Under the pieces are notes generated by a model. The model saw nothing but the letters and a program-made list of their open reading frames with translations, was not told the origin of the DNA and ran no database searches. Positions 22,001 through 33,085 of a DNA stretch of 64,000 bases are shown here, piece after piece. The translations under genes were made by a program, and so were the position numbers. The first letter of the stretch is position 1, and each line of letters starts with the position of its first letter. Source of the stretch: Zoroaster sp. YZ-2022 (lineage: Eukaryota; Echinodermata; Asteroidea; Forcipulatida; Zoroasteridae); assembly GCA_029582265.1 (NCBI GenBank), contig CM055831.1, positions 124,001 through 188,000 on the forward strand, in the 5' to 3' direction.

Positions 22001-25000
22001 GCCATACAGCACAAGCTGGCACAAGCTGGACAAAAACCAGGACAAACTGGCACATGACGGTACAGGACGACACACGACAGCACAAACCGGCACAGGACGG
22101 CACAAACCGGCACTGGCCGGCACAGGCTGGCACAAACTAATGAAGGTGAACAAACTAATGAAGTAATCTGTTGGTAACACCTATGGATAAAACGAATTAA
22201 GGCTCAGGACTTTTCAAAACTCCTCCGAAAGGATATGGTGATCCCAGGAGTGCCGTCATTGTGTTGTATGGCAAGAACTACATGTAGGAGAGCCAATGTT
22301 ATCCTACACACTTTCAATATAGTTTCTGTGTACATTTCTGCTGAATTCTGCTCTTCTGTGTGGTGCAGTAGCAAACATACTCCTGTGGTGGACAGGAGCC
22401 TGAACAATACCTTGCACACAGTAACCAGGTGCCTTCGACCCACCCCTAGAATAACCTCGCAGGAAAGCAGTGAATCAAGCTGACTAATCAAGGTGATGAA
22501 TTGAGCACATCTGTAGGCAATGTCTGTGGATAAAATACATTCATGTTTGGAGAGAACCATATAGCCCATGTGAACCCTTTCAAGCCGGTTGATTATTTCC
22601 TATGCCTAAAACCAGGCCGGAGTGACCTTCCATTGGATAAATAATCCTTCCCGAAAATAAAACGTGTGTCACTGAGTTTGGATGGCAGATGAATTGCTGA
22701 CAGACAGATAGATGCCTTGGTTCATACATCACAGCAGTCCCCATGTTAGGGGATGCCACATTTCGGAACAAGTGCCAACACTGTCTGACTTTGCGAGGTT
22801 AATGTATCCTTTCAGGAAGTTTCATATTGATTTGGTGCTCCCATTCAGCCTGGAATGAGGCTTCCTTGTAAAGGTGGACTCACCATCCCAAACAGGAAGC
22901 TCTTCTTACAGACAAAGACCTAATCAGCGATGAACCAGAAGATGTAGTACAACATAGAAGTTTCCATGGAAACCAATCATCTTGACAACATACATGAACA
23001 GAACATGTGCCAAATTTTATGAATGTAAGTCAAAGCATGCCGGAGTAATGGAGGTTTGTTTAATCCCTCACACCCCATATGCTAAGGATTATTGGCTCAA
23101 TAAGGACCCGATAGGGGCTTAAACACTGATCTCCAGAGACAACTTAATCCAAGATTTTCAAATTTATCCTTTGTTTTTCTTACACTAGAGTTGACATATC
23201 ATATCCAGTTCAAACTTAATGATACATTATCCCTATAGTGTACTACAATAGCTAAAAAATAAGAAATATATTAACCATTTATTCATTTGCGCATAATATT
23301 TATCAAAATACAGCGCCCTCTAGAGGTAGTTTCTATGGCAACCAATGATGTTATCCTGACGACATATACATTAACATTTAATGTGTCAAGTTTTATTAAT
23401 GTAAGTCAAAGCATGCCGGAGTAATGGAGGTTTGTGTAATCCCCTCCCACCCCAAATGCTAAGGATCCCGGCTGAATTTGACACGATAAGGGCTAAACAA
23501 TGAGCAACAATAAAAACTAAATGATTTATAATGAGATATTTTTCTGAAAATCCCTATAATTAAAATATGCATAATATACGTGCAATTATAGCACCCTCTA
23601 CCGGTCGTTTTCACGAGAACCGATAACGTCATCATGACGACATATGACTGAACATTAATTGTACCAAGTTACATGATAACAGGTGAAGGCATGATAGAGT
23701 AATGGCGAGATGTTTGATCTTCCACCCCTAGTGCTAAGAATTATCAGCATAAGCTCATTATACGGGTAAACAATAGTGGGCCAGAACAGATAGTGCAACC
23801 CAAAATGTTCAATGTTAACATCTTTTTTCGTGTTTAGGACATCCAAAGGAACAAAAAAATATCGGTGGCGGTGGGTTATGGGGGTGCACGGTAGACCCCT
23901 CCAGCCCACAGACTACTGCTATAAAGATTGTTGTTCAAGGTGTATGTTGTTATATTGTTTATATTTTAATATTTAATAGTTGTTTCTGTTCATCATTAGG
24001 TTTCAGGAAGTCACTTGCCCAATGACAAACCAATTGGACAAAATAAGATGGATTTATCACTATTCATGCCAAGTGTTCAAGATAACTTTGAGCTTCGGGA
24101 GGGGTGGATTGATCTGATCAGAAGGGTCCTATCTAAATATCTACCAGCCTTTGAACACCCCACAACCTCAAGAACCCATTTGTACAGTAAGGAAGCTTGC
24201 ACCAAGTCAGAAGTGGTGAGAGATTTTAAACATGCATGTATACAAAAGTCTGTCTACATAATTGAAATTAACAATCATCTCATATTGAACTACAATGTTG
24301 GTTTAGACATGCATGCTAGTTAACTTTACGAATTTTGCTCTGGGAGTAATTACAGAAAATGAGAACACCAACGAAGGAATATTGAAGATAATGGAGTACA
24401 TCAATAAGTATGTTCCTGACTCAGACACTGATAACCCTATTCCAATAATAAGTGGAGGTGACCAACTTACCTGTGAAAGGCAAGAACATATTCAAGAGGA
24501 CAGGCGGGACTCATCAAAAGGAGCACGCTGGGCTGGCTTAATACCAACTTTTGTGGACTTCCATGCACTTGGCAATTTCTATCAGGTATATTCATTGTGA
24601 AAATATTGTACATCATTGTTTTTTGGAAGAGAAATTCAATGCCCTTCCTTTAGTTTTCAATAAACACAACATACAACCAACCTGTGAAAATATCATCAAA
24701 CTAGGTGTTCTATGTTTAGTGAAAACAACAAAAAACGGTTTATGTTTTGTGTGGGATTTTAGGAGTTATTTTGATTGCAGCATTGTCTTCAAATGCTATT
24801 TCCCCGACTTTTCAGACAGAACTATTTCTCTGGAGGATTGGTACTAGTATGAACTTAAAAATATGTGATGTTTCAGATTTAAAGTAATAAATTTGTTCTT
24901 TCAATAATTACCAATCCTGGGACAATATGTAACACATAATATCAGAGGGGGTGGGGGCAGGGGCAGGGGGCAGTAGTGCCCCCCCCCCGGCACAGAACCC

Positions 25001-25677
25001 TTGTCCCCCTCCTTCCCCCCAAATTAGATCGAAAAAAATGCACAAGTGAATGGTACGATACCTTAAATAGCCCCCCCAAATTATGTCTTTTCCCCAAATG
25101 AAAATGTCTGGTTATGCCACTGCATAATATTATTCCTACTTGTCTTGAATCTGAATTCCGATTTTTTGTCCTCAAAAAATTCAGCAAAATTGTTATCACA
25201 TAGCCTGAAAAGCCTATGCCATAAATGTACATGTAGGTCAGCCCTTGTACTTGATAACATTTTCATACTTTTTTTCAAGAGCCAAATATCATACCTGATA
25301 TAAGTGTTACAAAATGTAATGAAAATTTATTAGTAGTACATGTAATCATTAATATGAACCAGACAGTTGTAATAAAACTGTAAACAATTACGGTAATATT
25401 CACAATAAATACATCCTAAAAAGGAATAAACAGGACTAAATGAAAGTGTGTAGCATACTCATGTACACTGTTTTCTGAAGGTCAGAACACAAATTTTTAA
25501 CAAATGGATAAATGTTATATGTGTATTGTAGGTTATGTGGAAGTACCTGTATTCAACTGAACCAGCAGGATCAAGAGATATTGGAACACTTTATGCTTCA
25601 AGAAATTTCCTCAATGCGCACAATGTTCCAGTAGATCCAATGAAAGACCTCAATGCATGCAATGAACTCATCGACAG
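19076..25677 (+). CDS. DUF6589-like protein gene, probably mobile-derived, 3' end missing
   Basis: Four exons with GT/AG borders and consistent phase: about 19076-19716, 24000-24186, 24356-24585 and 25532-25677. Exon 1 encodes a lysine-rich start (KRNKFKTKET), a helix GGVTKQAIERLHYRGLSVSY and a strand IITDNVDLRISPRQMTR. Exon 3 has PIISGGDQLTCERQEHIQEDR and PTFVDFHALGNF; exon 4 has SRDIGTLYASRNFLNAHNV. The DNVD and GDQLT acidic motifs and their order resemble the DUF6589 family, widespread in fungi and invertebrates and suspected to be transposase-derived. No stops occur in these exons. After the donor at 25678 no further exon is found before the opposite-strand RecQ fragment, so the gene is likely 3'-truncated. 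The first intron contains the 4.16-kb foldback element. Confidence 0.55.
19755..23916. mobile_element. Large foldback element with arms built of ~375-bp repeats
   Basis: The ends are inverted copies (GTAGTCTGTGGGCTGGAGGG at 19755; its complement ends at 23916). Arms of about 2.0-2.4 kb match throughout: 19840-20030 mirrors 23655-23850, and 21640-21720 mirrors 22530-22610. The left arm has about four units starting near 19992, 20370, 20748 and 21122, each with CATGCTTTGAC, GTCGTCAAGATGA and a CTAGAGGGCGCTGT word. The right arm has about three, so the arms differ by one unit. No transposase is present. The organisation recalls sea-urchin TU elements and Drosophila FB elements. No target duplication could be confirmed. 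Confidence 0.85.
22005..22135. repeat. GGCACAAACTGG-type minisatellite at the foldback centre
   Basis: About ten imperfect copies of a 10-12 base unit (GCACAAACTGG, GGCACAGGACG and variants) sit near the symmetry centre. Open frames here are repeat translations, not genes. Confidence 0.85.
24586..25531. other. Intron of the DUF6589-like gene with a G-rich repeat
   Basis: Between 24940 and 25085 there is a GGGGGCAGGGGCAGGGGG tract followed by a C-run, then GGTTATGCCACTG, resembling the end of a dispersed repeat. The remainder is AT-rich with no exon seen. Confidence 0.4.
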
Positions 25678-26218
25678 GTAAACTATGATACAATTGGCAC
25701 AAGATTATTAATTTCAGATTGACTGTTTTTTTTCTTCTTTGTCTTCTTCTCTTTGAACCTTCTCCACAAAGATTCCCATACTTGTGAAGCTCATACATGT
25801 ATATTATTACCTTGAAACTTCTCACATAGTTAGAACTTAACTAATTAATATAAATGATAGCATCATCATCATAAGAATACAATATTATTCAAACTCACAG
25901 TATATTCAAGCACATATTACCAAATTGATGAAAGTATTACATGTACATGTATAATTTATAAAACTTCAAAAGAAGCATTTTTGTTACAAATTAAAAAAAA
26001 ATGATGGTTGTGAAACGGAAGTTATGGCCAAAAGAAGATGCTGTTTTCTGCACAATCAGAAGAAAGGCACCTGTAACAGTGTTCCAGACTGTTCCACAAA
26101 TTCAAAGTTAAATTTTTCAAAAAAATTGTATCTTCCGAACTACATGTACATATGATATTTTCACAATAATTCACACGACAGGTCTTGAAAAAAAAAGTTA
26201 CAATTTGACAACTTATTT
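25678..26218. other. Convergent intergenic gap
   Basis: AT-rich spacer between the last DUF6589-like exon (plus) and the RecQ stop (minus). An ACATGTACATGTAT motif lies near 25940. No coding exon was recognised. Confidence 0.35.
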
Positions 26219-28122
26219 TTAAACATCGTCAACATCATCACAACTTGAACTTTCAGTGCTGCTGACGTGATCCGAAAACCACATCACAGGTCTTGTAAAG
26301 TCCTCTTCACTCATAGAGAGAGACTCCTCTGACTCATCTGAGTCATTAACTTCACCTCTATTGGTGGAAGGTAAAGGCTCAAATTCAGTTCCTAGCGTAT
26401 CAGTTACCAGTGACCAAACTTTTGATAAAACAGCTGCACTGAAGAAGGGATAATTCTCCAACTGTTCAAAAGTACAAATAGTGTGGCAATCTTCGACAAT
26501 GGTATCAACTAGGGACATGGAAATGCCACTAGCCATATCAACCCCAGAATACAATCCACTTTCATGTCCCTCTAAAAGGGAATCTCTGTAATTCAGGATT
26601 TTCTGATGAAGTTCCTGATTTTGTGTTTCATCAATGATCCTGGTACGTTCACCCTCCTTTGGCTTGCAAACAAGTGACTGCATCTTCTTCAAATTTGTAA
26701 AACACCAGCCCTCATTTACTTCTAAGATCTGACACTTTTCAATTGCACAATAACATGTAGAAGAACAGTTGTCACAGCAGAGGTGTTTAACAACATCAAA
26801 TTGCGCAGCATATCCATAATAATTAAGAAGAATACTCCTTCGGCATTCTGAACTATTCATGTAGCCTTTCATTGACTGTTCAACCTTGCATAAGTAGAGG
26901 CATCCTGGGTATTTTAGAAGGACTGCATAACTTTGTAGTCCATCCCTTCCAATGCGTCCTGTCTCTTGGAAATAGTCGTTTATTGTCCTCGAAGGGCCAT
27001 AATGGATTACACTGTGCAGATTTTCAACATGAATTCCCATGCCGAATGCTACGGTTGCGATGAGCACGCGAATTGTGCTGTTAGCTTTGGTGAAGTCATT
27101 TATTATGTCTTCCTTTCGCTTCTCCTCGGAGCAGCTGTGAAACATAGCCATGTGAATGGCCATTTCCCTTCCCAGGACTTCTTCAAACCCTGCGTGTATT
27201 TCTCTACACTGCCTATGAGACTGGCAAAAGATGATTACCTTTGGAGTCAGGTGGCTGTGTCGCTTTACCTCTTCAAGAAGCCATCCAAATTGTACCTCAG
27301 GTTGCTTTGCAGTCATGTTCATGACAGAGTATTTGATGTTGCTTCGCTCTGGAGAGACTTGAATGGAGTATACATTGGTCATCCCTAGGGATTGTTCAAT
27401 TAACTCCTTTACATCTGGAGATAAAGTTGCTGTCAGAGCAACCGTTGGTATTGTACTTGGCACTAACGATCTCAGTTCAGCTAAATGGCTGTAGCACTGC
27501 CTGAATGCTTCAAGCTTTCCTGACTTGAATCCCCTATAACAAAACACATTTTCAACACCAAATTAAAAGCTGTTATCGCCCATGTGGCAATGTCTAGCAA
27601 ACAGTAATGAGCAGAAGATTACTGGCTGTGTGTGTCTCCATTGATCTTTTTATAATGTGTATAAATTATACACAGTATAAAAAGATCAATGGAGACACAT
27701 TCTGGAAATTTTACAGCTCTGCATGTATACACTTTCTTATTCAGAAAGGGGATGCTGAAAACGGAATCTTCTTTACATGTACATGTACATCCTGGTTAGG
27801 TTTGCTGTATAAGCAGACAGAACTTTTTGCTGAAAGAGTAATAGTTTAAATCCACTTTATCTATTTTTGGATAATTAACGTTACATATATGTATTCTCTC
27901 AAATAAAATGCAGTGTAACAATGTAAGTAGTCATAATTCTTAATGAAACACTTACCACTTGGCAACACAGTGTCCCTCATCAACAAAAAAGCCACACGTT
28001 TGTCTGATAAGGTGAAGAGCTCAGGATTCGTCTCCCCAATGGACCCAAAAGTGTCTCAGGACTGGCAAAAACAAGTTTCACTTATCCATTCTGCAGCCTG
28101 TCCATTTCTTGTGGATCTTCTT
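26219..28122 (-). pseudogene. RecQ-like DNA helicase, C-terminal part, broken
   Basis: The main exon (27533-26219) is open for about 438 residues and has helicase motifs III (VALTATLS), IV (VIIFCQSHRQC), V (RVLIATVAFGMGI) and VI (YFQETGRIGRDG), followed by paired cysteines (CCDNC) of a RecQ zinc-binding region and an acidic serine-rich tail. An upstream exon (about 28122-27956, donor GTAAGTG) encodes VFASPETLLGPLG and the Walker B box VDEGHCVAKW; joining through TGG keeps frame. The upstream exon carries a stop before KLVFASPE and a frameshift before the DEGH box. The ATP-binding motif I (GKS) is not found; LINE sequence starts directly upstream. RecQ helicases unwind DNA 3' to 5'. This copy lacks its N-terminal half. 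Confidence 0.8.
27631..27699. repeat. Short perfect hairpin in the RecQ intron
   Basis: Arms TGTGTCTCCATTGATCTTTT (27631 on) and the exact inverse (to 27699) flank a loop that is itself palindromic (TGTATAAATTATACA). It may be a MITE remnant. Confidence 0.75.
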
Positions 28123-28144
28123 TCATGTCACCAAATGTATCCAG

Positions 28145-29998
28145 CCTTGTTGGTGCCATTTTCGTGGATCAGTTTGCTGTAAATTCCTAACACAGTTGAC
28201 ATAAAAATTAATTTTTGCTTTCTCAATTTCCCTCTTAACCATATTCCTAAGTTTACGCCATTTTTGTTGGTTGTTAGAGGCAAAAGCAGCTTGACGCTCA
28301 GAAATAATTTTTTTAATATATGTCGACATCCAAGGTTTATCACTGTGGTGAATGCTTATTTTTTTTTTACTGGAAAATATGAATCCTGTGTTCCAACACA
28401 ACTTCATTCCAGTCTTGATTTTGTATCCATAGATCAAAAGCTCGTATACCTGAGTCATGAAATGGTTGGAACTCTTTGGTTTTTAAAGGTATTCTTAATT
28501 TTACAACATCCTTTTTGTTTCCACAAAACATTTATATGGTCACTGCAACCAATAAGTGATAAAGAAATCGGTTTGTTATGTATGTCTGTCTATGTGCCAT
28601 CTCCTGCCAGGAGGTCGGCTGCCATGGTTTTCCATAGGGCGCGGTCCTGTGACGTCCTCACACACTCCCTGTATTGCATCCCTATCCATTCCTTGATATT
28701 TGTGATCCACTTTAGTCGTTGTCGTCCCCTTTTTCTTGTCCCTGCCACTCTGCCCTCCAAAATTTGTCGTTGTAATTTTTCTGTTCTTATGATGTGTCCA
28801 AAATATTTGCATTTCCTGTTTTTGATTTTATTTAAAAGAGTTCTTTTTTTAAAACCATTTTGAGAATTTCTTCATTTGCTTTTCTGTCCACATATGATAC
28901 ACGTAACATTCTTCGGTACATCCACATTTCAAAGGCTGTAATTCTATTGGCCATTTCCTTAGTAACTGCCCAAGTCTCTGAAGCATATAATAGTGTGGAT
29001 TGTATATAGCACCTTGCAAGCCTTTTTCTAGTGGCCAAGTTTAGCCTACGTGATGCCAATACATCTTTCATATTTATGAAGTGAGTCCTTGCAATTTCAA
29101 TCCTTTTAATTTCTGAATCATTTTTCCCATCCTTTGTTATGAGTTGTCCGATATATATAAATTTCTTCACCTGTTCGACCTCTTCTCCATTCACACTGAT
29201 CTTCAAACATTCCTCTTGTTCACTATTTTTGCTAATTAACATTGATTTTGTCTTCTTGATATTCATCCTCAACCCGAGATCTTCACTTCTCCTGCTCACT
29301 TCACTTACAATGATCTGTAACTGTTCTTGCGATTCTGCTATCAATACCGTGTCATCGGCATATATCAGATTATTTAGATTTTTTCCTCCGATATTGATGC
29401 CCTGAAGATCATTGATTTCCTTGAATATTGCCTCTGTATATATGTTAAATAATTTGGGTGAAAGAACGCATCCTTGTCTGACTCCACGTTCTATTTTGAA
29501 CTCTTCGGATTGTCCTTCTTCAAGCCTTATTGTTGCTAACTGTTCCCAGTATAAATTCTGAATTATTCTCCTGTCTTTTCCATCCATTTCAATTTGATCA
29601 AGCATCTCCATCAGCTTATGGTGAAAAACTCAATCAAACGCCTTCTCATAGCCTATGAAACATATGTATATGTTCTTGTTTACTTCCAGATATTTATCCA
29701 TAATTACTCTGAGATTAAAAATACCTTCCCTTGTCCCTATTCCAGCTCTGAATCCAGATTGAGTTTCTCCAATCTCCCTCTCAAATACAATTTCGTTTCT
29801 CTCCATTACGGTTTGTTATGTAAGTGATTCGTTAACATAAGATCAAGAATAGCATCACCACGTGTATGAAAATCAACAATTTGATAAAGATCATTACCCC
29901 TAACAATTGGGAAAATGATCATACGGTTAAAATCCCCCAAAATTACAATACCAATATCTGGATAGCGAGTTCTTAAATAGTCAACTGACTGCACAGAA
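28145..29998 (-). pseudogene. Non-LTR retrotransposon fragment interrupted by another LINE
   Basis: Minus-strand frame 29998-29806 encodes the end of an AP endonuclease domain (IGIVILGDFN, then GDAILDLMLTN). After the inserted LINE (28584-29806), frame 28460-28145 encodes the linker before the reverse transcriptase (SDKPWMSTYIKKIISERQ...KWRKLRNMVKREI). Order and strand are those of one LINE ORF2. The reverse transcriptase itself is absent because the fragment ends next to the RecQ exon at about 28145. Confidence 0.75.
28584..29806 (-). mobile_element. 5'-truncated RTE-like LINE with target-site duplication
   Basis: CGGTTTGTTATGTA occurs on both sides (about 28570-28583 and 29809-29822), a clear target duplication. 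The minus strand encodes the reverse transcriptase: GVRQGCVLSPKLFN, then NNLIYADDTVLIAES (active-site YADD), then SRRLNLATRKRLARC, and a C-terminal RGRQRLKW-type region at 28590-28815 in a shifted frame. There is also a stop in the upstream AFD-type segment near 29640. The 3' end (plus-strand left edge) is a short GACA-type repeat rather than poly-A, as in RTE-clade elements. The endonuclease is missing. Confidence 0.85.
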
Positions 29999-30451
29999 GG
30001 TGGTTTTCAAGCAATTGCTGAAATGGGGAGTTTGTTGTGATGTAAACTGCACAGATGACGTGTGTGTGTGTTGGCGATGCATTGCTAGATTGAGCAATAA
30101 AACTATTTGTGATCTAACAAAATGATTTAACCCTTTGTTTTTCTATAGGTTTTGAGTATCGTCTGTGCATACATATAAGGCATTTATAAAGCACCACGAC
30201 ATCAAGAATGTAGCGCATAGAGAGAAAAACATGACAAAATATATGAAAATATGCTGATATGAAAGAAAAAAACAGTGGCAGATCAGTACAGGTTACACTG
30301 GCTGAATTGTTGAATTTTTTTTCTTGCTTTGGAACCATGCAAGACAAAATTTCCTACATTTTGAGTGCAAACTGATGATAATGTATCAAATTTTCCTTTA
30401 AACCTTCACTGTAAAATCCATATGCAGTTATTTGCTTTGGTGACATTACAG
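29999..30451. other. Non-coding gap
   Basis: A GTGTGTGTG tract lies near 30060. No exon was recognised between the LINE and the first HECT exon; earlier exons of the HECT gene are not visible here. Confidence 0.3.
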
Positions 30452-33085
30452 GATTGTGTCTCCTCCAAGGAGGACCGACTCCAGCTCTTTTATCCAGTAC
30501 ATTGATTGATAAATTATTGGATGGAGGGGCAGATTTAGGTACCGCTGTTGGACAGTTTACAGTGGGACTGAGGATGACTGGTATTCCACAGGTACATGTA
30601 TAAAATGTAATGTTATGTAACATTATTAACATATAGGTTGGTGAAATTCTTGCGTCGGGAGATAAACAATTGATTTAATTTTTATTTTGTTTGCCCTACA
30701 CCGACGTGTGTGAAAAAACTACACAGGCGACTCGGGTGGGATTCGAACCCACGACCTCCTGCTCACTAGTGCAGACCTATATATATCGCGGAACCCGCTG
30801 CTATATGGGATTCTAGCCGGCCAATTGTCATCGGGCAAGCTCGGTGGTCGAGAGGTTAAGACGTCTGCACTAGTAAGCAGGAGGTCGTGGGTTTGAATCC
30901 CGCCCGAGTCGCCTGTGTAGTTTTTCACAGACACTCAGAAAGCACTGAGTATACAGTGCTATCTATACACACGTCGGTGTAGGGCAAAATTAAATCAATT
31001 AACATTATTAACATTATGTATTATTATTAACATCTAAATGATTGAAAGGCACCCTTGTACTTCGTTGTTGAAGGGGCACAGCAATTCTGGGGCATCTCTA
31101 TGATGTAAATGTAAATTTGTATTGGCACTTTGCAAAGGGCACCACAGCAAAAGCACAGGCTCCCCCTGGCAATTGCTGTGGGTGCCATGGGTTAATTGGA
31201 GGGCTGGAAAGATATTTTTTTAAATTATTTCTTTTGACAATTTGGCAATTTGAGGTCGGTAGAAATGTTTATCCATTGGCATTTATGCGTGTAATTAATA
31301 TTGCGGCGGACCCAGGCCCGGTGCTTTATATTCATGGCCTTGTCATTGATTGGTCTAGTTTTTGGCCACAAGAGTAGATCTGTTTCAGGGAAACTCATCA
31401 ATGGCCATTTTCAAAACGTATATACCAGCATTAGTGACTTTCTTGAAATAGACCTTGAAAACGCACACACACACACACTAAACAATCTTGTATTGCTACT
31501 GTGCTTGTGGTCCCCATGCATCTAAAAAAGCACATGGTACAACTTGAAACCACATACATTGCGATCATGATAAAATTGCATTTTAATTTCTTGACAAAAA
31601 ACTGTTAATTGTTCTATTTCACATCGCTTTTGAAGTGTTGATGGATTAGTTTGGTAGCAGAATGGTGTAAAACAGTCTACGTAATAGAATTATATGCAAT
31701 AGGATTACATTCAGTGCAATTTTAAGGGCTATTTAAACAAATAAATGGAGGGGAAAGCACAGGGTTTACAATGCCCATGGATCACTGCCCATTCAAACAA
31801 GTATGAATTGTCAACAGTGTAAATGTGGGTTTTGTCAATGTTTTGAATTTATTATTTGGTTTTACCACTTTCAGGATAGGTATTACATAATGAATGTTTT
31901 ATTGAGGGTGACCATGTTTCAAATAATGTCTGCACATTGCAATTGTGTGAGGATAGTATAGAAGTACCATATATTAAAGGTTGTGGAGCTGTCTAGACAC
32001 TACTTCAGGCTCTTGCCTTCTACTATACAACTTTGCAAGGTTGGTTGAATCGATTACATGTACATTTTTGTTAAATATGCATCACTATTAATTGTTATTT
32101 ACTTATACAGCTGTTATAAATTTGTACATTGCAGTTAATGATAGCTTTTCCTCAATGCAAGGCTTTTCTGTTGTACCGCCCACCAGCTACTTTGAACCTT
32201 TCTGGCATGTTTAATCTCTTCAAGAAAAACTTTTCTGAGGATGGAAGCAATGCAAGGCAGCTGGAAGAGAGAACTCTTGGGACGTTTGAAAGATACTTGA
32301 GACAAGTCTCAGGTAATTGTTAAATAATGTACACAAATTGAAGAGGCGAGGTTGGCAAGCTATGTCGTATGTGTCGTACTTTTTGGTGATACATACTCTA
32401 TTGTTTATGCACATACGGCGTAGACCTATACAAGATTGGGACTTTATGTTTAGCAAATTACTGTAAAATTTGTATGTTGTTATTGGATTCCCACTGTGGT
32501 GGCGGACCAATATAGTTATCGTACAGTTGCATAGGGATAAGTCTTAAACCATAATATCGTCACCGTTTTCACGAAATGACGAATCTGCACCACAGCAAAA
32601 ATTCCGTATTTTGAGAAAAACACTAATTATTGAACTATTATTCAAACTGCTGTTTCGGAGACTGCTAACTATTTTTCTTTTAAAGTTTACCACCAAAATA
32701 AAGCTGACTTCTTCATTCATACAGAACTGTTAGTGTGTTTTCAATCTTGCAACTGTTTTGATGAGTTATTAATTCAAACAATGTCATATTTATAATTATT
32801 ATTCAATTCTGTTGTTTCTTTTATTATGTAGAGGCAAGGCGAATTGTGTCACTGGAAAACATCGTTGAATTTGTCAGAGGACTCCGAGCTCCACCCCTAC
32901 TTGGATTCAAACCACAACCACAAATAATCTTTGAGCCATCACAGTCGTTCTTACCAAGGGCACAAACCTGCACTAATGTACTCATTCTTCCAATCCCCAT
33001 TCAAGGAGCAGTTGCTCCGGAAGCAGATTACATGTATGACAAGTTCGATTACGGGTTCAAAAATAGATACTTTGGATTGGTTTGA
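30452..33085 (+). CDS. HECT-type E3 ubiquitin ligase, C-terminal exons (G2E3-like)
   Basis: Three exons with GT/AG borders: 30452-30591, 32135-32312 and 32832-33085 (TGA). The first encodes GLCLLQGGPTPALLSS; the second FPQCKAFLLYRPP and GSNARQLEERTLGTFERYL; the third LLGFKPQPQIIF and LPRAQTCTNVLILPI. The last phrase is the HECT catalytic loop, with the thioester cysteine in TC. HECT ligases transfer ubiquitin from E2 to substrate through that cysteine. The closest pattern I know is the G2/M-phase-specific E3 ligase-like group that is highly expanded in aquatic invertebrates. No stops occur in these exons. The N-terminal exons are missing or upstream and unrecognised, so this may be a fragment. 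A foldback SINE pair lies in the first intron. Confidence 0.65.
30668..30992. mobile_element. Head-to-head tRNA-like SINE pair (foldback)
   Basis: Two inverted copies of a tRNA-like unit face each other. The right copy (30830-30910) has GGTGGTCGAGAGG (A-box-like) and GGTTTGAATCC (B box); the left copy (30725-30790) is its inverse, with GGATTCGAACCCACGACC on the plus strand. The outer ends CCCTACACCGACGTG and CACGTCGGTGTAGGG are also inverted. The whole lies in the first intron of the HECT fragment. The tRNA-like regions are not functional tRNAs because the acceptor context and anticodon loop are irregular. Confidence 0.75.
30993..32134. other. Intron sequence of the HECT fragment
   Basis: AT-rich, with a short (CA)n tract near 31464. 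Short frames here show no family motifs. Confidence 0.35.
32558..32580. repeat. Solo terminus of the 481-1469 element family
   Basis: TCGTCACCGTTTTCACGAA repeats the end of the foldback element at 481. No partner end was found nearby, so this is a fragment or a solo end. Confidence 0.6.

Noticed and set aside
21830..22180. Cysteine/valine-rich ORFs on the minus strand
   Set aside because: They translate the GGCACAAACTGG minisatellite at the foldback centre.
19755..23916. Assembly artefact producing the palindrome
   Set aside because: The arms differ by many substitutions and by one whole repeat unit, as expected for an old element. Kept as a mobile element, though long reads would settle it.
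30830..30910. A tRNA gene
   Set aside because: A and B boxes are present but the anticodon loop and acceptor stem are irregular, and the unit is part of a palindromic SINE-like element.
14102..33085. A RAG2-like kelch gene partnering the RAG1-like gene
   Set aside because: No kelch-type repeats were seen on either strand in this interval.
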